Positions 42,125 to 51,073 are shown, counted from the first letter of the stretch. The stretch: 64,000 bases of DNA from Bradyrhizobium lablabi (GCF_018131005.1 NZ_JAFCJK010000013.1:119776-183775); one strand, 5' to 3'. Numbers and translations: made by a program. Notes: generated by a model not told the origin, from the sequence alone.

Positions 42125-43750
42125 ATGTCGATCGCATCCTCGTTCCAAATCCCGAAGGCCAATACCGGCGCCGTCGCGGCAGCCCTGCTGTTCGCAGCGC
42201 TGCTGATACTGCTGGATGGCCCGATTTGGCTGGTGAAGCTCGTGCCCACCCAGGACGGGCCGGTGCATCTCGCGCAGGCCGACCTGATTGCCCGCTTCGG
42301 CTGGGGCGGCGCCCTGCAGGAGCCCGCAGCGTCGTTCTATCAGTGGAATCCGCGCATCGAGCCGAATTCGGCGATCTACCTGCTGCTCGCAGGTCTGATC
42401 CGGCTCACCGGCGATGCGCTCTTCGCCAACAGCCTGTTCTTGAGCCTCTACGGCCTGCTCTGGATCGTCGCTGCCTACGCCATCAGCCGCGCGGAGAGCC
42501 GCCGGCCGCTGCTGCCGATGCTGCTGTTGCTGCCGATCGCATTCGGCGTCTTCATCCATTGGGGGTTCTACAATTTCGCGCTCGGCGTGCCCCTGTTCCT
42601 GTTGTTCGCGAGCTTCTGGCGCAGCCTGAACGGACGGCGCGATGTGCTCGCCTTCGTCGCGACGGCGCTGTTGCTCGGCGCGCTCTATCTCACCCACATC
42701 ACCTCGGTCGTTGCGGCCTGCTTGCTGCTTGCTGCCAACGGCGTCGCGCGCGCAACAGATACGCTCGAGCGCGCCGGGCCGAAAGCGGCCTCGCGGCGGC
42801 TCCTGACCGACGGCGCGTGGTCTGCGGCTGCGGCGCTGCCGATCCTGCTGTTGATCTCAAGCTTCCTGCTCACCTACCAGAACATTCCCGGCGAGACGGC
42901 CAGCGCCGAAGGCGGCATGACGCAGATCATTCGCCGCATCATGGCGGCGACCTACCTCTTTACCTTCACCTGGTGGGAGGTGGTCGCGCTCGCGCCGCTC
43001 ATCGGCGCACTCGCGGTCGCAGGCTTGGCGGCGTTGCGGCGCCCCCGTTCGGGCGATCTGCTATGGCCGGTCTTCTTCGTCCTCATCGTGCTGCTCTCGC
43101 TGCTCAATCTCAAGACCGGCTCGGCGCTGCTCTCGGAACGGCTTGCGCCCTATAGCGGGATTGCAATCGTGTTGACGATCGCAAGCCGGCAGCCGGCGCA
43201 GGCGCTGGTGCGCGTGCTCTGTCTTGCAGCGCTGTCCGGCCTGGTCGGCCAGACCGCGGTCCGCGCCATCGCCTACCGGAGCTGGGCTCCGACGCTCGAA
43301 AGCGAGCTTGGGGCCGGGCGCGACAATCCCGGGCAAAGCTTTGCGAGCGCCGACCTGATCGCGCAGCGCGACAGCCGGCTGTTCGCCTGGCGTATCCGCC
43401 CGACGCTGCATGCCGCGCAGACGGCGGCGCTCGCGGGCCACGGCGTCGGCCTGTCATCGCCGCTGCCGTCGACACGCTACTTTGGTTACTTCCCGCTGCA
43501 ATATGTCGAGGCGCGCGACTTCATGCGCGCCACGCCGGACTGGCAGGACGCGCCCGATGCGGCGTCCGTCGCCAAATTCCGCGCCATCAATCGCGGCGCA
43601 CCGCAGGTCTTGATCGTCTCGGCCTCGGATGAGAACGGCACCGCGATTGCGAGCCGGCTCGGCTATGGCGACTGCAAGACCGCCGGGACCGGCGCTCGCG
43701 AGATCAACGTGTGCAGGGTATCAACCCAATTGAGCGCCGCGCATGACTGA
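42125..43750 (+). CDS. Polytopic membrane protein, probable GT-C-type glycosyltransferase
   Basis: 541 residues with about ten to twelve hydrophobic segments in the first 380 residues, then a soluble C-terminal domain with two Cys (GDCKTAG and INVCRV). Early in the first extracytoplasmic loop is DGPVH (residues 44-48, after VPTQ), reminiscent of the acidic loop in GT-C enzymes that use lipid-linked sugars. No firm family name can be given. The gene starts one base after the prenyltransferase stop and overlaps the HAD gene by eight bases, so the three are co-translated. A role in transferring a polyprenyl-phosphate-linked sugar is inferred from the neighbours. Confidence 0.65.
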   Translation: MSIASSFQIPKANTGAVAAALLFAALLILLDGPIWLVKLVPTQDGPVHLAQADLIARFGWGGALQEPAASFYQWNPRIEPNSAIYLLLAGLIRLTGDALFANSLFLSLYGLLWIVAAYAISRAESRRPLLPMLLLLPIAFGVFIHWGFYNFALGVPLFLLFASFWRSLNGRRDVLAFVATALLLGALYLTHITSVVAACLLLAANGVARATDTLERAGPKAASRRLLTDGAWSAAAALPILLLISSFLLTYQNIPGETASAEGGMTQIIRRIMAATYLFTFTWWEVVALAPLIGALAVAGLAALRRPRSGDLLWPVFFVLIVLLSLLNLKTGSALLSERLAPYSGIAIVLTIASRQPAQALVRVLCLAALSGLVGQTAVRAIAYRSWAPTLESELGAGRDNPGQSFASADLIAQRDSRLFAWRIRPTLHAAQTAALAGHGVGLSSPLPSTRYFGYFPLQYVEARDFMRATPDWQDAPDAASVAKFRAINRGAPQVLIVSASDENGTAIASRLGYGDCKTAGTGAREINVCRVSTQLSAAHD

Positions 43751-44372
43751 GCTCGCCATCGACATCGATTCCTCCGACAGAGCGCGCGGGCGTCCCCCCG
43801 GCAACGCGGCCCCCCTGTTTGGCCTGCCCAGGACGATGCCGCTGGTGCTCGACCTCGATGGCACGCTGATCCGGGGTGACTTGCTCTACAAGAGCTTCTT
43901 CTCGATCCTGCGTCGCAATCCGCTGGTCGCAGTCTCCTGCGCCGGCTGGCTCGTGCGCGGCCGTGCCGCGCTGAAGCGCCAGCTCGCGCTACGCAACCAC
44001 ATCGACTGGAGCACAATCGCGTTCCATCAGGATGTCGTGGCGGTGGCAGAGCGCGAGAAGGCAGCAGGCCGCCGCGTGGTGCTGGCGACCGCAGCCGACG
44101 CAATGCTCGCTAGCCAGGTTGCGGCGCTGTTTCCCTGCATCGACCAGGTGTTCGCCTCCGACGGCGAGCACAACCTCAAGGGCTCGAACAAGGCCGACCT
44201 TCTGCGCCGGGCCTTCCCGCAGGGCTTCATCTATGCCGGTGACAGCAAGTCCGATCTCGCGGTCTGGGCGCAGGCGGCCGGGGTCATGACGGTCAATGCG
44301 CGCGCCTCAGTGCGCAACGCGGCTCGAGCCCTGGGAAAACCGGCGCTGCATCTGCCGGGCCGCGTCGGCTGA
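43743..44372 (+). CDS. HAD-superfamily hydrolase (NoeH-like phosphatase)
   Basis: 209 residues. HAD motif I is VLDLDGTLIRGDLL (D37, D39), motif II-type VVLATAADAM follows, the Lys is in SNKADLLRR and motif IV is YAGDSKSDLAVW. The first 30 residues are a charged extension. HAD phosphatases next to UbiA-type phosphoribosyltransferases remove the 5-phosphate from polyprenyl-phosphoribose (family knowledge from mycobacteria and rhizobial noe genes). Here it is the last gene of the trio and overlaps the previous gene by eight bases. The substrate is an inference. Confidence 0.8.
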   Translation: MTELAIDIDSSDRARGRPPGNAAPLFGLPRTMPLVLDLDGTLIRGDLLYKSFFSILRRNPLVAVSCAGWLVRGRAALKRQLALRNHIDWSTIAFHQDVVAVAEREKAAGRRVVLATAADAMLASQVAALFPCIDQVFASDGEHNLKGSNKADLLRRAFPQGFIYAGDSKSDLAVWAQAAGVMTVNARASVRNAARALGKPALHLPGRVG

Positions 44373-44480
44373 CCTGAAGCCTTAACAAGGTTCTAACGCG
44401 GCCATTCGATTGCGAATTACTGCACGACTTCAGTTTTAAAAATTGTTCCCTAGGGTTGCGGCAACAGGACGTAGGCCAAA

Positions 44481-44681
44481 ATGAATTTGCAGCAGCCAAC
44501 AGTGAGGACCGGCTTCAAGATCGTCTGCACCGATTGCGGCAATCTGTCGATCAAGCCGACCGATCCGGCCCATGCGTCCGACGACACCGTCATCGAATGC
44601 CGGCGCTGCAGCGCGGTGCGTGGCACGATGGCCGACCTCCAGGTGCTCGCGCGCCGCGGCCGGGATCTCTTCGAGTTCTAG
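44481..44681 (+). CDS. Small zinc-ribbon-like protein
   Basis: 66 residues with two CxxC pairs, CTDCGN (about residues 16-19) and CRRCSA (about 41-44), spaced as in a zinc ribbon. The rest is polar (LSIKPTDPAHASDDTVIE) and ends DLQVLARRGRDLFEF. It lies about 110 bases after the HAD gene and just before another short gene. Function unknown; possibly nucleic-acid or protein binding. Confidence 0.75.
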   Translation: MNLQQPTVRTGFKIVCTDCGNLSIKPTDPAHASDDTVIECRRCSAVRGTMADLQVLARRGRDLFEF

Positions 44682-44720
44682 CCTCGCCGCTTCAACATGC
44701 AGTCAAGGTCGAATGCCGCC

Positions 44721-44888
44721 ATGCCTACCGACATCCCGATGGACACCGTCTGGTCCATCCTCGAGGCCGCCAACGAATTGGGAGACGCCGGCACCGTGGA
44801 CGCCTGCCGCCGCGTTATCGATGCAAATTTGTGCGGCGGAACTCCCGGCCGATCCGATCTCAACGCGATCGCGGCATTCTTTGCGTAG
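44721..44888 (+). CDS. Short hypothetical protein
   Basis: 55 residues from the ATG at 44721 (63 if the ATG at 44697 is used): MPTDIPMDTVWSILEAANEL, then DAGTVDACRRVIDANLCGG, consistent with a small helical protein with two Cys. It follows the zinc-ribbon gene closely. No family recognised. Confidence 0.5.
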   Translation: MPTDIPMDTVWSILEAANELGDAGTVDACRRVIDANLCGGTPGRSDLNAIAAFFA

Positions 44889-45472
44889 GACGAACGTGTA
44901 GCGGGCCGCGAACTGACCGACAAATTACGACAGCAGTGCTGATCGGCTTTCACCTGCAGACACCGATAGGCTGCTTCCGGTCGAGATCGCTCGTCCGGCA
45001 GTGCTCCATGCCAGTCCGGGTCAGAGATTCCTCTTTCTTCCTTTGATCAACCGCCGAGCAAGAGGAGCAATCATGAAAATTGCGCGAAGCTTCTCTTGGA
45101 GAAGCTCCGCAAATTAAGGAAGTGAACGAACAACGATTTAGGAGAGGCTTTGCCTCCCCTGCCTTGGGAGGATCAGGCGAACAAGATGGCCAAGACGGCG
45201 GAGCGGAACCAGAAGCTCCATGAAATCTACAAGCCGGTGAATGTGATCAGCCGAGGCTCCAGCCTCCCGTTTTGACGCGTTCGCTACGCGAACCGGCATC
45301 CATTTCGCTCGAAAACGCTTTTCGCTCGGAAAGGAGGCGCGGGTCCGCAGATTTCGGGGTTTTTTCGTCCCTCTTTCGTTACTTGCTCCGCTTCTCCATG
45401 GCTTGTGGATCGAACTGCCAAGCTGCACGCTTGAGCCCGAACGGCATCCTTGCGAGAACCAGGAGTTCCGCC
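44889..45472. other. Intergenic region with decayed coding remnants and a repeat fragment
   Basis: About 580 bases. One plus-strand stretch at about 45149-45275 reads as protein-like sequence (ending SSLPF) but is cut by earlier stops (KLRKLRK, stop), so it looks like a broken small gene. At 45268-45322 there is a fragment of the second repeat family. The 45473 gene has its own GGAG site and probably its own promoter here. Confidence 0.4.
45268..45322 (+). repeat. Fragment of the CGCGAACCGG repeat family
   Basis: CGTTTTGACGCGTT, ACGCGAACCGGCATCCA and TTCGCTCGAAAACGC appear in the same order and spacing as in the elements at 51074-51180 (minus strand) and 63897-64000 (plus strand), but without the CTAG-ended left half. 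Confidence 0.75.
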
Positions 45473-45931
45473 ATGCACAGTTTCTCCCGGCGCACTGCCC
45501 TGCGCCTCGGCCTTCTCGTCGCGTTTCCGGTGGCGATGCCACTCCCCTCTCTCGCGACGGAATTGCCGCTTGCCATCCAGGGCTACGACCCGGTGGCTTA
45601 TTTCACCGACGGCAGGCCTACCCGCGGAATGCCCGATTTCGAGTATCAATGGGATGAACACACCTATCGGTTCGCGAGCGCGCATCACCGTGAGCTCTTC
45701 AAGGCTGATTCGGTCCGGTATGCTCCGCAATTCGGCAATTACTGCGCCATGGCGCTGGCGCTCGGCAAGATCGTCACGGCCGATCCGGAAAACTGGTTGA
45801 TCAGCGACAACAAGCTTTACGTGTTCGGCTCGCCCGCGCCGAAGGGACCTGAGCTTTTCCAGAAGGATGCGACCGGAAATATCGCCAAAGCCAACCAGAA
45901 CAGATCGATCCTTCCCAAGGACACAAACTAG
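45473..45931 (+). CDS. Exported YHS-domain protein
   Basis: 152 residues. The start at 45473 (MHSFSRRTALRLGLLVAFPV) gives a twin-arginine-like signal ending in LATE, with a GGAG ribosome site upstream. The YHS-like core is IQGYDPVAYFTDGRPTRG, FEYQWDEHTYRFASAHHRELF and YAPQFGNYCAMALALGKI. YHS domains occur in metal- and heme-handling proteins; this secreted type has no assigned reaction. The TAG stop (45929-45931) lies in the edge of a palindromic repeat shared with the convergent regulator gene. Confidence 0.85.
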   Translation: MHSFSRRTALRLGLLVAFPVAMPLPSLATELPLAIQGYDPVAYFTDGRPTRGMPDFEYQWDEHTYRFASAHHRELFKADSVRYAPQFGNYCAMALALGKIVTADPENWLISDNKLYVFGSPAPKGPELFQKDATGNIAKANQNRSILPKDTN

Positions 45932-46034
45932 ACGATGATGCGATAGGATCACATCGCATCATGATCTCATGTCTATGTTTGAGCGTTTGTCGCGAGCGAA
46001 AAACCAAGACACGCTCTTCCGGACTATGCCCTAG
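45928..46034. repeat. Palindromic repeat with CTAG at both ends between convergent genes
   Basis: Starts CTAGACGATGATGCG and ends ACTATGCCCTAG. Inside is a GATGATGCGAT/ATCGCATCAT hairpin and the CGTTTGTCGCGAGCGAAAAAC segment shared with 53836-53966. The left CTAG includes the stop of the YHS gene and the right CTAG the stop of the regulator gene. Confidence 0.82.
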
Positions 46035-47773
46035 CGCGGAGCCGTTTGCTCCACGACCAAGCCCGCCTTGCGCATTCCATCGCGAAGATGGTCGAGATCG
46101 TCCGCGCGCAGGAATTTGGTTCCAAATTCCTTCGCATCAAAGGTGGGATCCAAGCGACGAATCATCGTCACTATGCGGCCGGCATCTTCCGAATGACCGA
46201 GCTCGCCGTGGGCGGCCGCAAGAACGACCCGGCTGAAATTTGCAGCCGATGTTTTGCTGAGGTTTCGCTCGCCCTGCTCGATTGCAGGACCGTAGCGTCC
46301 TTTCAAATAGTAGGCGAGACTAAGGGCAAAGCGATCGCTCGGATTGAGCTCTGGATCAATTCGCTGGGCAAACTCCAGCGCGGCAATCGCAGCGTCGGTC
46401 TGTCCTGACCAAAGGAGGATATTGCCGCGGCCTGCAATTGCGCCGGCGTCGCTGGGATTGATCTCGATGGCCCGGTCCATCTCTGTCCGGGCTTGATCAT
46501 ACCGCTGATAGAAAATGTGGATGCGACCAAGCACGACGCGGGCTCGCACATCGGCGTCATCGAGGCTAAGTGCCTTATTCGCCACCTCCTCCGCGCGCGC
46601 AAGGAATTCGGCGGGGGTCTCGGCCCAACCCATCGATGTCGCGATGAAAAAGGTCTCGGCCAATGACGAATAGGCAGCGGCGTAATCCGGATCGGTCTCG
46701 ATCGCACGTCTGAGAAGCTCGCGTGCCTGCACGATGTTGCCGCGGTCGGGGTGTTGCAGTGCCGGTCTCGCGCGCAGCACATAGTCATAGGCCTCGAGAC
46801 TGCCCGTCGGCTTGGTGGAGATCCGGCTCAACTCCACTTGGGCCACGCGGCTGGCCGTCGTCCCCGCGATCCGGGTTGCAATCGCATCCTGCAGGGCGAA
46901 GACATCGGACAGAGCCTCATCGAACCTTGCAGACCACAACACCTGGCCGTTTGCATCGACGAGCTGTGTGTTTGCCTGGACTCGGTTGCCGTTCTGACGG
47001 ACATTTCCTTCAACCTGGTAGCGCACGCCAAGTTTGCGAGCGATTGCACCGGGACTTTCCGGCCTTGTCTTGTAAGGAAACACGGCGTTCCATGACATCA
47101 CCGTCAGCCCTCGGAACCGGCCTAGCGCGTGGATGATGTCCTGCGTCAACCCGTCGGCAAAATAGTCCCGGGACGCACCGGCGTTCTGATTGAGGAGGGG
47201 CAGAATGGCGATGCTGGGCTTTCCTCCCGTCTCCGCCGCTTTCAGAGATTGGTTATCCGGCTTCAGATCCTGTCCAAAACGATCGTTCAGGAAGACCGTT
47301 GCAGAGATGAGGGCGGCAAGCCCAAATCCTAGCGACAGCGCCCTGCGCCATCCCACTCCGGATAATGTGGTCGGTGCTTTCTGACCGCTGAGCATCTCGC
47401 TCATCGAAGCATCGCCTGGGCCACTGGACGACACGACGGACACGATCGGTTCAAACCGATAACCCCGCCGGGGTATCGTCTTGATCAGCCTCTGACCGTC
47501 GTCAGCAAGTGCACGCCGCAATTCACCGATACTCTGGACCAACACATCGTCGGTGACGGCGATGTTCGGCCACACCGCCGCGAACAGATCCTCCTTCGAT
47601 ACAAGGCGTCCCGAATTTTCGACGAGGACACGCAGCACGGCGAAAGTCTTCGGTCGCAGAACGATCTCGCTTTCGCCGAGAAACAGACAACCCCGCTCCA
47701 TATCCAGAACGTAGCGATCGAATCCCAAGCGGTTTGCCGAGGGTGCCGGGTGGTCATGCTCGCTCGGCGTCAT
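46031..47773 (-). CDS. CadC-like membrane-bound winged-helix regulator with TPR domain
   Basis: 580 residues. An N-terminal OmpR-type winged helix (about 15-105: LRPKTFAVLRVLVENSGRLV, DDVLVQSIGELRRAL, IKTIPRRGYRFEP), one membrane helix near residue 150 (RALSLGFGLAALISATVFLN), a TolB/FlgO-like domain (PSIAILPLL...DYFADGLTQDIIHAL) and C-terminal TPR-like repeats (about 330-560). Such proteins bind DNA from the membrane. The start at 47773 has GGGAC upstream; an earlier ATG at 47824 adds 17 residues. Target genes and signal are unknown. Confidence 0.85.
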   Translation of the reverse strand: MTPSEHDHPAPSANRLGFDRYVLDMERGCLFLGESEIVLRPKTFAVLRVLVENSGRLVSKEDLFAAVWPNIAVTDDVLVQSIGELRRALADDGQRLIKTIPRRGYRFEPIVSVVSSSGPGDASMSEMLSGQKAPTTLSGVGWRRALSLGFGLAALISATVFLNDRFGQDLKPDNQSLKAAETGGKPSIAILPLLNQNAGASRDYFADGLTQDIIHALGRFRGLTVMSWNAVFPYKTRPESPGAIARKLGVRYQVEGNVRQNGNRVQANTQLVDANGQVLWSARFDEALSDVFALQDAIATRIAGTTASRVAQVELSRISTKPTGSLEAYDYVLRARPALQHPDRGNIVQARELLRRAIETDPDYAAAYSSLAETFFIATSMGWAETPAEFLARAEEVANKALSLDDADVRARVVLGRIHIFYQRYDQARTEMDRAIEINPSDAGAIAGRGNILLWSGQTDAAIAALEFAQRIDPELNPSDRFALSLAYYLKGRYGPAIEQGERNLSKTSAANFSRVVLAAAHGELGHSEDAGRIVTMIRRLDPTFDAKEFGTKFLRADDLDHLRDGMRKAGLVVEQTAPR

Positions 47774-48101
47774 CGCACGGTCCCGTCCAAAGACACCTGA
47801 TAAAGCTGTCTCTGCATGGAGCATCCAGAGGTCATCAGGAATCTATCAGTGGGCCGGCCGCAGTCCAGTTGGAACGGCCGCCGCGGGTCGGACTTGCCGA
47901 ACTGATCGCGGACGCCCGGAATAGTCAGTTCTCGACGGTCGACAACCGCTCTCACGCTTTCAAAGGCGCGTAGGGGCTTCCGTCGCGCGCCGGCGAGGTG
48001 AAGAAGCGGAGAAGGTCGAACAACATGCGGCCCAATGCATCACGCTGCCGCTCCTTGCGCGCCTACCGAAATCGGGAATCTGAGTTAAGCCATTGAAATG
48101 A

Positions 48102-48178
48102 TGGCGCGAGAGACGGGACTCGAACCCGCGGCCTCCGCCGTGACAGGGCGGCGCTCTAACCAACTGAGCTACTCCCGC
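48102..48178 (-). tRNA. tRNA-Asp (anticodon GTC)
   Basis: On the minus strand a complete cloverleaf of 77 bases: acceptor GCGGGAG paired with CTCTCGC, D-arm GCTCAGTTGGTTAGAGC, anticodon arm CCGCCCTGTCACGGCGG with GTC (48142-48144), T-arm GCGGGTTCGAGTCCCGT and encoded CCA. Confidence 0.97.
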
Positions 48179-48511
48179 GGATGCCGATCACAGGACTGAT
48201 CCGCGTAGCACCGAGGGCATAAAGGCCCGCATCCCGTTAGTCAAGGACGTTGCGGATCGTCGCGGAAGACCGCTATTTTTGTGACGTCGATGCGAATTAT
48301 GGCCTGTTTTCAGGCGAAACAGCGTAGTCAGCAAAGCCCCGAATCAAATAAGGCCTGATATGTCTTGGTTTCCTGACGCCCGCTCGGCGCGGAGCCTGTC
48401 AAAATCGGCGGTTTCAGGACTCTCCTGGACGCGCCTTTCGCACGCGAACTGGCATGCCCATCGCGCGCGAAGGCGACCATCCCAGCCATTCAGCAACGAG
48501 GAGGGCCACAC
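48179..48511. other. Intergenic region before the HU gene
   Basis: About 330 bases between tRNA-Asp and the HU gene. It should carry both divergent promoters. The AT-rich part at 48270-48360 is the likely place. No gene or clear palindrome seen. Confidence 0.4.
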
Positions 48512-48811
48512 ATGGCGAAGAAAGCAGCGACCCCGGCGACGATCACCCTGAAGCATCTGGCGGCGGCCATCGCCGAGGACCAGGAACTGTCCAAGAAGCA
48601 GGCCGAGGCGATCCTGACGGACATGGTCACCCGGATAACGAAGCACCTGAAGAAGGGCGAGCGCATCCGCATTGTCGGCCTCGGCATCCTCCAGGTGCGC
48701 AAGCGCGCCGCCCGTATGGGCCGCAACCCCGCCACGGGCGAGCAGATTCACATCAAGGCCAGCAAGAAGGTCGCCTTCCGCGCCGCCAAGGAGCTCAAGG
48801 AAGCCGTCTAA
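48512..48811 (+). CDS. HU-family DNA-binding protein
   Basis: 99-residue nucleoid protein. The HU fold is visible in ITLKHLAAAIAEDQELSKKQ, AEAILTDMVTRITKHLKKGE and RIRIVGLGILQVRKRAARMGRNPATGEQI, the last being the DNA-binding arm with its RNPxTGE motif. It starts after GAGGAGG. A strong hairpin terminator follows. HU here could also be named IHF-like, but a specific alpha or beta IHF assignment is not supported. Confidence 0.92.
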   Translation: MAKKAATPATITLKHLAAAIAEDQELSKKQAEAILTDMVTRITKHLKKGERIRIVGLGILQVRKRAARMGRNPATGEQIHIKASKKVAFRAAKELKEAV

Positions 48812-48832
48812 TCCCGGCTTCTTGCCTCGATG

Positions 48833-48878
48833 AAGCGTCATTCCGGCCAGCGACGCAGCCCCGGAATGACGCTTTTCT
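48833..48878 (+). terminator. Rho-independent terminator of the HU gene
   Basis: A 14-bp stem (AAGCGTCATTCCGG with CCGGAATGACGCTT) and loop of 14 bases, followed by TTTCT. It begins about 20 bases after the HU stop codon. Confidence 0.85.
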
Positions 48879-48923
48879 GTTATAGAGCCTGCCTGTCGCA
48901 ATTCCTCACCCGCGCGGTTTTTC

Positions 48924-50180
48924 ATGCTGGCACCGGCTCTCGACTTCAAACACACAGTGACCGAGCGCTTCCTGCGCTACGTCGTGATCGACACCCAGTC
49001 CGATCCCGAGTCGCCCACCTGCCCGTCCACCGAGAAGCAGAAGAACCTTGGCCGCCTGCTGGTCACCGAATTGCAGGCGATCGGGATATCGGATGCCCAT
49101 CTCGATGAGCACGGCTATGTGTACGCGACGATCCCGGCCAATTCCGACAAGAAGGTGCCGGTGATCTGCTTCTGCTCGCACATGGACACCTCGCCCGACT
49201 GCACCGGCAAGGACGTGAAGCCGCAGATCGTGAAGAACTATCGCGGAGGCGACATCGTGCTGCCGGCCGATCCCTCCCAGGTCATCCGTGCCGCCGAGCA
49301 CGCCGCGCTGGCCGACCAGATCGGCAATGACATCATCACGACCGACGGCACCACGCTGCTCGGCGCCGACAACAAGGCCGGCCTCGCCGAGATCATGGAT
49401 GCGGCGCATTTTCTGATCAGCAATCCGCAAGTGAAGCACGGTACCATCAAGATCCTGTTCACTCCGGACGAAGAAATCGGGCGCGGGGTCGACAAGGTCG
49501 ACCTGAAGAAGCTTGGCGCCGACTTCGGCTACACGATGGACGGCGAAAGCGCGGGCCATATCGAAGACGAGACGTTCTCCGCCGATGGCGCCAGCGTGAT
49601 CATCGAAGGCGTCTCCACCCATCCGGGCTTTGCCAAGGGCAAGATGGAGCACGCGATCAAGATTGCCGCGGCCATCGTCGATCGTCTGCCGAAAAACACC
49701 TGCTCGCCCGAGACCACCGAGGGAAAGGAAGGCTTCCTGCACCCGGTCGCAATCTCGGGTGCCCTGGAGAAGGCGCGGATCGAGTTCATCGTGCGCGACT
49801 TCACCGACGACGGATTGAAGCGGAAGGAAGCCCTGCTCGAGGACATCGTGAAGGATGTCATGAAGGCCTATCCGCGCTCGACCTACCGCATGGAGGTCAA
49901 GCAGCAATACCGCAACATGAAGCAGGTCATCGACCGCCATCCCGAGATCGTCCGCTACGCGATCGAGGCGATCAAGCGTACCGGCCTGACGCCGGTAAAG
50001 ACGTCAATCCGCGGCGGCACCGACGGCTCGCGGTTGTCCTTCATGGGCCTGCCCTGCCCCAACATCTTCGCCGGCGAGCACGCCTTTCACTCGCGCCTCG
50101 AATGGGTGAGCCGGCAGGACATGGAAAAGGCGGTGCAGACCATCGTGCATCTCGCGATGATCTGGGAAGAGCGGGCTTAA
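48924..50180 (+). CDS. pepT: Peptidase T (tripeptidase)
   Basis: 418-residue zinc aminotripeptidase of family M20B. Metal and catalytic motifs: CFCSHMDTSPDCTGKDV, TTLLGADNKAGLAEIM, FTPDEEIGRGVDKVD and GGTDGSRLSFMGLPCPNIF near the C-terminus. It starts MLAPALDFKHTVTERFLRYV, typical of PepT. Length is normal. After its TAA stop the sequence continues AGCATGATCC, an isolated start of the palindromic repeat family. It is transcribed from its own promoter after the HU terminator. Confidence 0.94.
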   Translation: MLAPALDFKHTVTERFLRYVVIDTQSDPESPTCPSTEKQKNLGRLLVTELQAIGISDAHLDEHGYVYATIPANSDKKVPVICFCSHMDTSPDCTGKDVKPQIVKNYRGGDIVLPADPSQVIRAAEHAALADQIGNDIITTDGTTLLGADNKAGLAEIMDAAHFLISNPQVKHGTIKILFTPDEEIGRGVDKVDLKKLGADFGYTMDGESAGHIEDETFSADGASVIIEGVSTHPGFAKGKMEHAIKIAAAIVDRLPKNTCSPETTEGKEGFLHPVAISGALEKARIEFIVRDFTDDGLKRKEALLEDIVKDVMKAYPRSTYRMEVKQQYRNMKQVIDRHPEIVRYAIEAIKRTGLTPVKTSIRGGTDGSRLSFMGLPCPNIFAGEHAFHSRLEWVSRQDMEKAVQTIVHLAMIWEERA

Positions 50181-50196
50181 AGCATGATCCGCAGCC

Positions 50197-51054
50197 TCAA
50201 GCCCTCGCGGTGACGATCCAGATCGAGGCCGGCAGCAGCACAGAATCCCCCTTTGTGAACGGCGTCAGCGCCTCACGCATCGACTGGACGGCGGCGGCCC
50301 GCACATCGGCGGGATGGCCCTCCAGCGCGCGGCTCGCGGGGCCGATCTCGAGCGCTCCCTGGATTGCGGCGTCAAGCCCGCGTCCGGTCGCGACGTCAAG
50401 CGTGAGCGGCACCGGCTCCATCACGACGCCGGAAAATCCGGCCCCGCCAAGGATCCGCCGCACCCGCTCCTCCGAGGCGAAGGCGAACGGACCGGGGTCT
50501 TCAGGCCCCATCTGCGGCAATTTCGGCACGTGTTTGTAGACCGCCTGCAACGGCGCCATGAAGAACGGATTTTCGCGCGGCTCCCGCCAGCATGCAAAGG
50601 CGAGCCGCGCGCCCGGCCGCAGCGCCTTCCGCAGGTTGGTGAAGGACAGCACCGGATCGGCAAAGAACATCACGCCGAAGCGCGAAGCCAGCAGGTCGAA
50701 GCTTGCGGGATCGAAGGGATAGACGGTGGCATCGGCCAACGCGAAATCGACCTGCAATCCCGGCGGACGACTGGCGCGCGCCCGCCTCAGCATCGGCTCG
50801 GAAACGTCGACACCGAACACATGACCATTGGGGGCCACCTTCGCGGCAAAAGCAAAGCTCGATGCTCCGCTACCGCAACCGACGTCAACGATCCGCTCAC
50901 CCGGCGTTGGTGCGGCGCGATCGACCAGGATGTCGAGCACCGGCCGCAGGATGATGTCCTGCGCCGCCTGCCGATCGGCCCAGCGTTGGCCGCCGGGCCC
51001 GTTCCAATAGGCGATCTGGTCGGCATTGCGTTCATGGCCCTGCGAGGCGTTCAT
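50197..51054 (-). CDS. Class I SAM-dependent methyltransferase
   Basis: 285 residues. Motif I is ERIVDVGCGSGASSFAFAAK and the following acidic motif FGVDVSEPMLRRARA; then FALADATVYPFDPASFDLLASRFGVMFF. This is the UbiE/COQ5-like or methyltransferase type 11 group with a long C-terminal part (FASEERVRRILGGAGFSGVV). It converges on pepT with 16 bases between the stops. Substrate unknown. Confidence 0.85.
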   Translation of the reverse strand: MNASQGHERNADQIAYWNGPGGQRWADRQAAQDIILRPVLDILVDRAAPTPGERIVDVGCGSGASSFAFAAKVAPNGHVFGVDVSEPMLRRARASRPPGLQVDFALADATVYPFDPASFDLLASRFGVMFFADPVLSFTNLRKALRPGARLAFACWREPRENPFFMAPLQAVYKHVPKLPQMGPEDPGPFAFASEERVRRILGGAGFSGVVMEPVPLTLDVATGRGLDAAIQGALEIGPASRALEGHPADVRAAAVQSMREALTPFTKGDSVLLPASIWIVTARA

Positions 51055-51073
51055 CGAAATCCCTGTATCCGGG

